64,000 nucleotides of DNA, from positions 12,400,802-12,464,801 of the forward strand of contig NC_045145.1 in assembly GCF_008831285.2 (NCBI RefSeq). Reading direction: 5' to 3'. Both the position numbers and the translations under genes were made by a program. Shown one piece after another: positions 60,709-64,000 of this stretch (positions within the stretch are counted from its first letter, which is position 1; each line of letters starts with the position of its first letter). The DNA is from Nymphaea colorata (taxonomy: Eukaryota; Streptophyta; Magnoliopsida; Nymphaeales; Nymphaeaceae). The notes beneath the pieces are model-generated. The model saw nothing but the letters and a program-made list of their open reading frames with translations. It did not search any database and was not told where the DNA came from.

Positions 60709-61255
60709 GTGATTTTTTACAGAGAGCTATTGCATGCAACGAGCAATTTCAGTGATGTAAACTTTCTTGGAAGTGGAAGCTTTGGCTCAGTGTACAAAGA
60801 AATTCTAGCAGATGGAAGGACAGTGGCTGTTAAGGTCCTTAATTTGTCATTTGAGAGAGCATCTAAAAGTTTTGACATTGAATGCACTATCTTGCGCCAA
60901 ATCAGGCACCAAAACCTTGTTAAAGTCATTACGTCTTGCTCTAATGAAGATTTCAAGGCTTTAGTTCTCCAATACATGCCCCTTGGCAGCCTAGAAGTCT
61001 ATCTACATTCAGGTGCCCATCATTTGAATCTCTTCCAAAGATTGGATATCATGATTGATGTTGCTTGTGCTTTAGAGTATCTTCACCATGGTTACTCGGA
61101 GATGATATTTCATTGTGATCTGAAGTCATGTAATGTACTTCTAGATGAAAGCATGTCTGCGTACATTGGTGATTCTGGCATTGCAAAGTTTATAGTTGGT
61201 GACAAGTCATCGACTCTTACCACCACCCTTGGAACCATGGGTTACATTGCGCCAG
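60709..61255 (+). pseudogene. kinase N-lobe and catalytic loop of pseudogene B
   Basis: The open stretch reads LLHATSNFSDVNFLGSGSFG, VAVKVLNLSF, IRHQNLVKVITSCSNEDFKA, MPLGSLEVYLHSG, HCDLKSCNVLLDE and LGTMGYIAPG, ending at the ccag|gtact donor. The catalytic Lys and the Asp of the loop are kept. Phe of DFG is Ser and the last Gly of the glycine-loop region is Glu. It is the better preserved kinase half of the window. Confidence 0.75.
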
Positions 61256-62581
61256 GTACTATCTCTTAATTTGTTTTCTTTTCATAAATTGTCTCTCTCG
61301 ATGTGCAAGTATATTGACCATTTCTTTGAGTCAACACAGGAAGACTCATAAATTGTCTCTCTCATATGCGTGTGTGCACTATCTCTCTTCAATAATGCTC
61401 TGATGGAGAGATTGAGAAAGGGAGGGGGAGTGTATGGAAGGGGCCAAGAGAGGTGAGGTGAAATAAAGAGAGATAGAGAGAGAGAGTGGTTTTGACAGTT
61501 CTAGTGGGCTGTTTTGTCTTTTTTTTCTTTTCTCTCTCCCTATATATATATATATCAGTAGAAACCAGACCAACAGGTCAGCGACAAAATCCAGACCCAT
61601 TAGTTATGTTATTTAAAGTGTTTTTTTTAATCTAACCTTACCAATATAATCTTAAATTTAAGAACAGATTGACACAAAATATATATTAAGTTGATCATTT
61701 TTTGGGCTTTAATAGTGTTTTCATAATTAGCAAAAATGATTGGCTATTATAGCATCAACATTTTGATAATAGACAAATCAACTTTTTTCATAAAAACAAC
61801 TTGATTCAAAGCATGTTTTTATATCAAAATAGTTTTTATGAATATATTAGGATGTAAATATTTTCTTTAATATATTTTTTAAGGAAAATGTTAAAGTGTC
61901 TGGTTTTACCAATTTCTCTCTCTCTCTCTCTCTCATAAAGACATGCAAAAGCGGTTCCTAGCTCAATAAAGTAAGTCATTGATTAACTATTTTACATGGA
62001 TGTCCTATTTGTTGTTCATATGGCTTGTGGTGTTGCATACCAGTTTTTGCATTCTTTTGTGCTCCTGTACACAAATATGTGTTGGTGACATGTTTTCAAC
62101 AAGCGATAGTGTTCAATTGATCTTTTTCCTTTAACATAAATTGTAATTTTGGTTCCTTTCTTGTATTAAAAATCCCTAATCACACATACCTGTCTACCAA
62201 ATGGCTTAAGTTTGGCTGACAATTGACACTATTAAATAATTCACACCATTTATGAGAACCTGCAGATCTGTCACGGGAGAACTAAAAGCAACACCATACA
62301 ATTAATGAATCTCAGCTAACCTCACAGATATATATATATATATGGATACATGTTTGATTTCATTAAGGGAACATCATATATATTGCACTTTTGTTCTATA
62401 TAATAATATTGTATTCTTTTTTAGATGTGTATCATAATACAAAATGAGGAAGGCAGGATTGGTGGTTCTATTGATCTTAAGTCCATTAAGGAGCAACCAA
62501 TTCTATTGTGTCACCCTTTAGCATTATCCAATTATTTTGCGCTTGCTAATCATGTTTAATATAGTTGAATGGTTGAATTAG
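61256..62581 (+). other. intron of pseudogene B
   Basis: A 1326-bp intron with donor gtactatctc and acceptor attag, at the same codon as in copy A. It holds a (ct)n run at 61917-61933 and short TA runs at 61541 and 62330. Confidence 0.75.
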
Positions 62582-62936
62582 AATTTGGGTTGGCTGAAAA
62601 GGTGTCAACCAAAGCCGATGTCTACAGCTACGGAATTCTCCTCCTTGAGGTGTTTACAAGAAGAAAGCCTACTGATGAACAGTTTGATGGGGACTTTAGT
62701 TTGAGGCAATTGGTGGCTGAAGCATTTCCTGTTGCACTTTCAGAAGTCATTGACAGCAATCTTTTGAACGAAAGTAATACTACTCCAACTCAGCTGCTAT
62801 GAACAAGCAACTGGTGATGATCTTGGAGATAGGCTTGTCATGTTCAAGTGTGTCTCCAAATGAGAGAGTGGACATGAAGGAAGTGGTTGTCGGGCTGCGA
62901 AGGATACGACGGAAGACAAGAATGATAGAAGGATAG
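62582..62936 (+). pseudogene. kinase exon 2 of pseudogene B
   Basis: The exon reads EFGLAEKVSTKADVYSYGIL, then RRKPTDEQFDGDFSLRQLV, and stops at 62802 after a 7-bp loss (ccaactcagctgc against ccaactgaaagatcagctgc in copy A). Past the break the old frame continues as SVSPNERVDMKEVVVGLRRI and ends RRKTRMIEG at a TAG (62934-62936), the C-terminus that copy A lost. Confidence 0.75.
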
Positions 62937-64000
62937 TTCAAATATATCCATAGATACAAATGTAGTTTGATTGCTTTCATTGAGAGCTCTCACTTGCATT
63001 TCTCAATTACAGATGCATATAGGATTTAATAAAGACATGCTTAATATGCTTGTGTGTTCCCCTCCTAAGGCATTTGGGTGACTAATCTTGTAGAACAACT
63101 CACACATTTCCAGTGCAAGTTACGTGAAAGAGGCTTTGAACTTTGTCCATTATTGCAGCTTGTGCCTTATTTTAAGTAAGGACTCCTCAATAGTGAATGA
63201 ACAATCAATGCTATTGTGTCCAGTGAAACCTATCAAAAAAATGCACAACAAGAAGGATAAACAAAAATGCACAATTCCAGTAAGTTTTGGACTGAATTCA
63301 ATTTTATCAAAAGAAGAGCCCTTGAATGAGGAGGATGAGAATTATATGCTGTGAACATCATGTGTTATTGGAGCATGCTATATGTGATGGTCCTCTAACA
63401 AAGGACCATGTGTTATGGACTAAAAATGGTCAAAAAGATCATAATGATGCTGTTAGTTAAATAGAACACCCCTCCCCCTACAGCAAAAGTGGAATTTGGA
63501 AAATCTTCTTCTACTTCCTAGGAAGTGAATCCACCATTGTTAAAAGGATGCTTGGTGTTGTCTCAAAGAATGTAATATCTTTAATCTTTTCAACCATACA
63601 AAAATGCATGAAACCAAACCCATGAACTTGCCGATGGCCATGTTCATAAATTATTTGCCAGTCACAGTTCGAAGTTCAAGGATACTACTTTATATTGAAG
63701 TATTGTGGCAGCATTGCAATATGTGTCCCAAAATTATTGTGGCTTGATATTGCCTTCTGTGCAAATAAGGTTGTTTGCATCCCAAAATTTGTTTGCATCT
63801 TGTTTTTGGAGTGTATTAAAAAACGTAAGTAGAAAAATGAAAAAGAACTAGACCATCATTTTGAGGCTTGGCCATTCCTGACACCTTTACCATGGGTAAC
63901 TAATCTTAAGGCCATCTTCATTCTTCATGCATTTCATATTCACCTAAACATTATCTTCAACTGGTGTGGTATTTGGTAAAGAAGTTAAAACTTTATAAAG
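62937..64000. other. 3' flank of pseudogene B
   Basis: It matches 50220-51307. A candidate poly(A) signal, tttaataaag, is at about 63024-63033. The minus-strand and plus-strand short frames here have no recognised domain. The match still holds at the window end. Confidence 0.6.

Larger units (their letters stand above)
58243..62936 (+). pseudogene. LRR receptor kinase pseudogene B (subfamily XII, non-RD class)
   Basis: The start at 58243 (MATTGRSPQLLVFLLCFSSF) gives a signal peptide; an upstream ATG at 58192 would add 17 residues and is less likely. It continues with LSNVTDQLALLSFKSLVTKD and the cap SNWNSNITFCDWNGVSCSRG, then LRRs, a transmembrane segment (about 60565-60645), and a kinase with GSGSFGSVYKE, VAVKVL, the HCDLKSCNVLLDE loop (Cys-Asp in place of Arg-Asp: non-RD, as in XA21 and FLS2) and DSG instead of DFG. 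The intron 61256-62581 joins A-P-E-F-G. Damage: one base lost near 58778, one C gained near 59410, a TAA at 59566, a TGA at 59935, a TGA at 60007, a TGA at 60694 and 7 bp lost near 62787. None of these is shared with copy A. Confidence 0.87.
54828..64000. repeat. segmental duplication, copy B (runs off the window)
   Basis: This is the partner of 42089-51307. It starts near caggttcgattactcgc and follows copy A through the MITE, the small shared frame, the inverted-repeat element, the kinase pseudogene and its 3' flank, still matching at the last base. Differences: an intact MITE with its target duplication, about 1.2 kb of extra sequence at 56050-57330, a collapsed inverted-repeat element, a 363-bp LRR duplication and a shorter intron. 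Confidence 0.88.

Noticed and set aside
1-64000. Telomere repeats or ribosomal RNA genes
   Set aside because: No tttaggg-type runs and no rRNA sequence were recognised anywhere in the window.

Overview
The window looks like nuclear DNA of a flowering plant. The evidence is AT-rich, intron-bearing gene remnants of plant-specific families: a VAL-type B3 transcriptional repressor, subfamily XII leucine-rich-repeat receptor kinases with a non-RD kinase, and a flavonoid 3'-hydroxylase-like P450. They sit among hAT-type miniature elements, microsatellites and a very long satellite. The species cannot be told from the sequence. I see no gene that is clearly intact; every recognisable gene is broken or partial.

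Layout. (1) 1-1302: AT-rich flank with no recognised gene. (2) 1303-28867: about 27.6 kb of one complex satellite. Its basic subunit is about 110-120 bp. Subunits of both orientations combine into a higher-order repeat of about 1.2 kb (roughly six forward and four reverse). The left two thirds (to about 18.27 kb) is homogenised; the right third is diverged and differently ordered. A GC-rich, CT-repeat insertion interrupts it at 23152-23685. The array starts and stops at the same phase of the repeat. (3) 28868-32100: more GC-rich, gene-poor DNA, probably old retroelement material, with a tRNA-like segment on the minus strand. (4) 32100-34600: a microsatellite, a MITE-like element, a small minus-strand ORF with a myristoylation-like start, and a decayed VAL-type B3 gene whose exon borders can still be read. 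(5) 34600-42088: AT-rich DNA with a TA/CA-rich tract and an unassigned GC-richer block. (6) 42089-51307 and 54828-64000: two copies of one segment in tandem, offset about 12.7 kb. Each holds a two-exon LRR receptor kinase pseudogene plus shared flanking elements. Copy B runs off the window. (7) 51308-54827: a spacer unique to this window between the copies, with purine-rich repeats, a 124-bp tandem duplication, the P450 fragment and a strong hairpin.

How it fits together. This looks like a decaying heterochromatic or pericentromere-like neighbourhood (inference). A satellite amplified by blocks of whole higher-order units lies beside a receptor-kinase cluster that grew by segmental duplication; both copies then died through different lesions. 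The two kinase remnants belong to the immune-receptor class (XA21, FLS2 and EFR relatives), but neither can encode a full receptor as read here.
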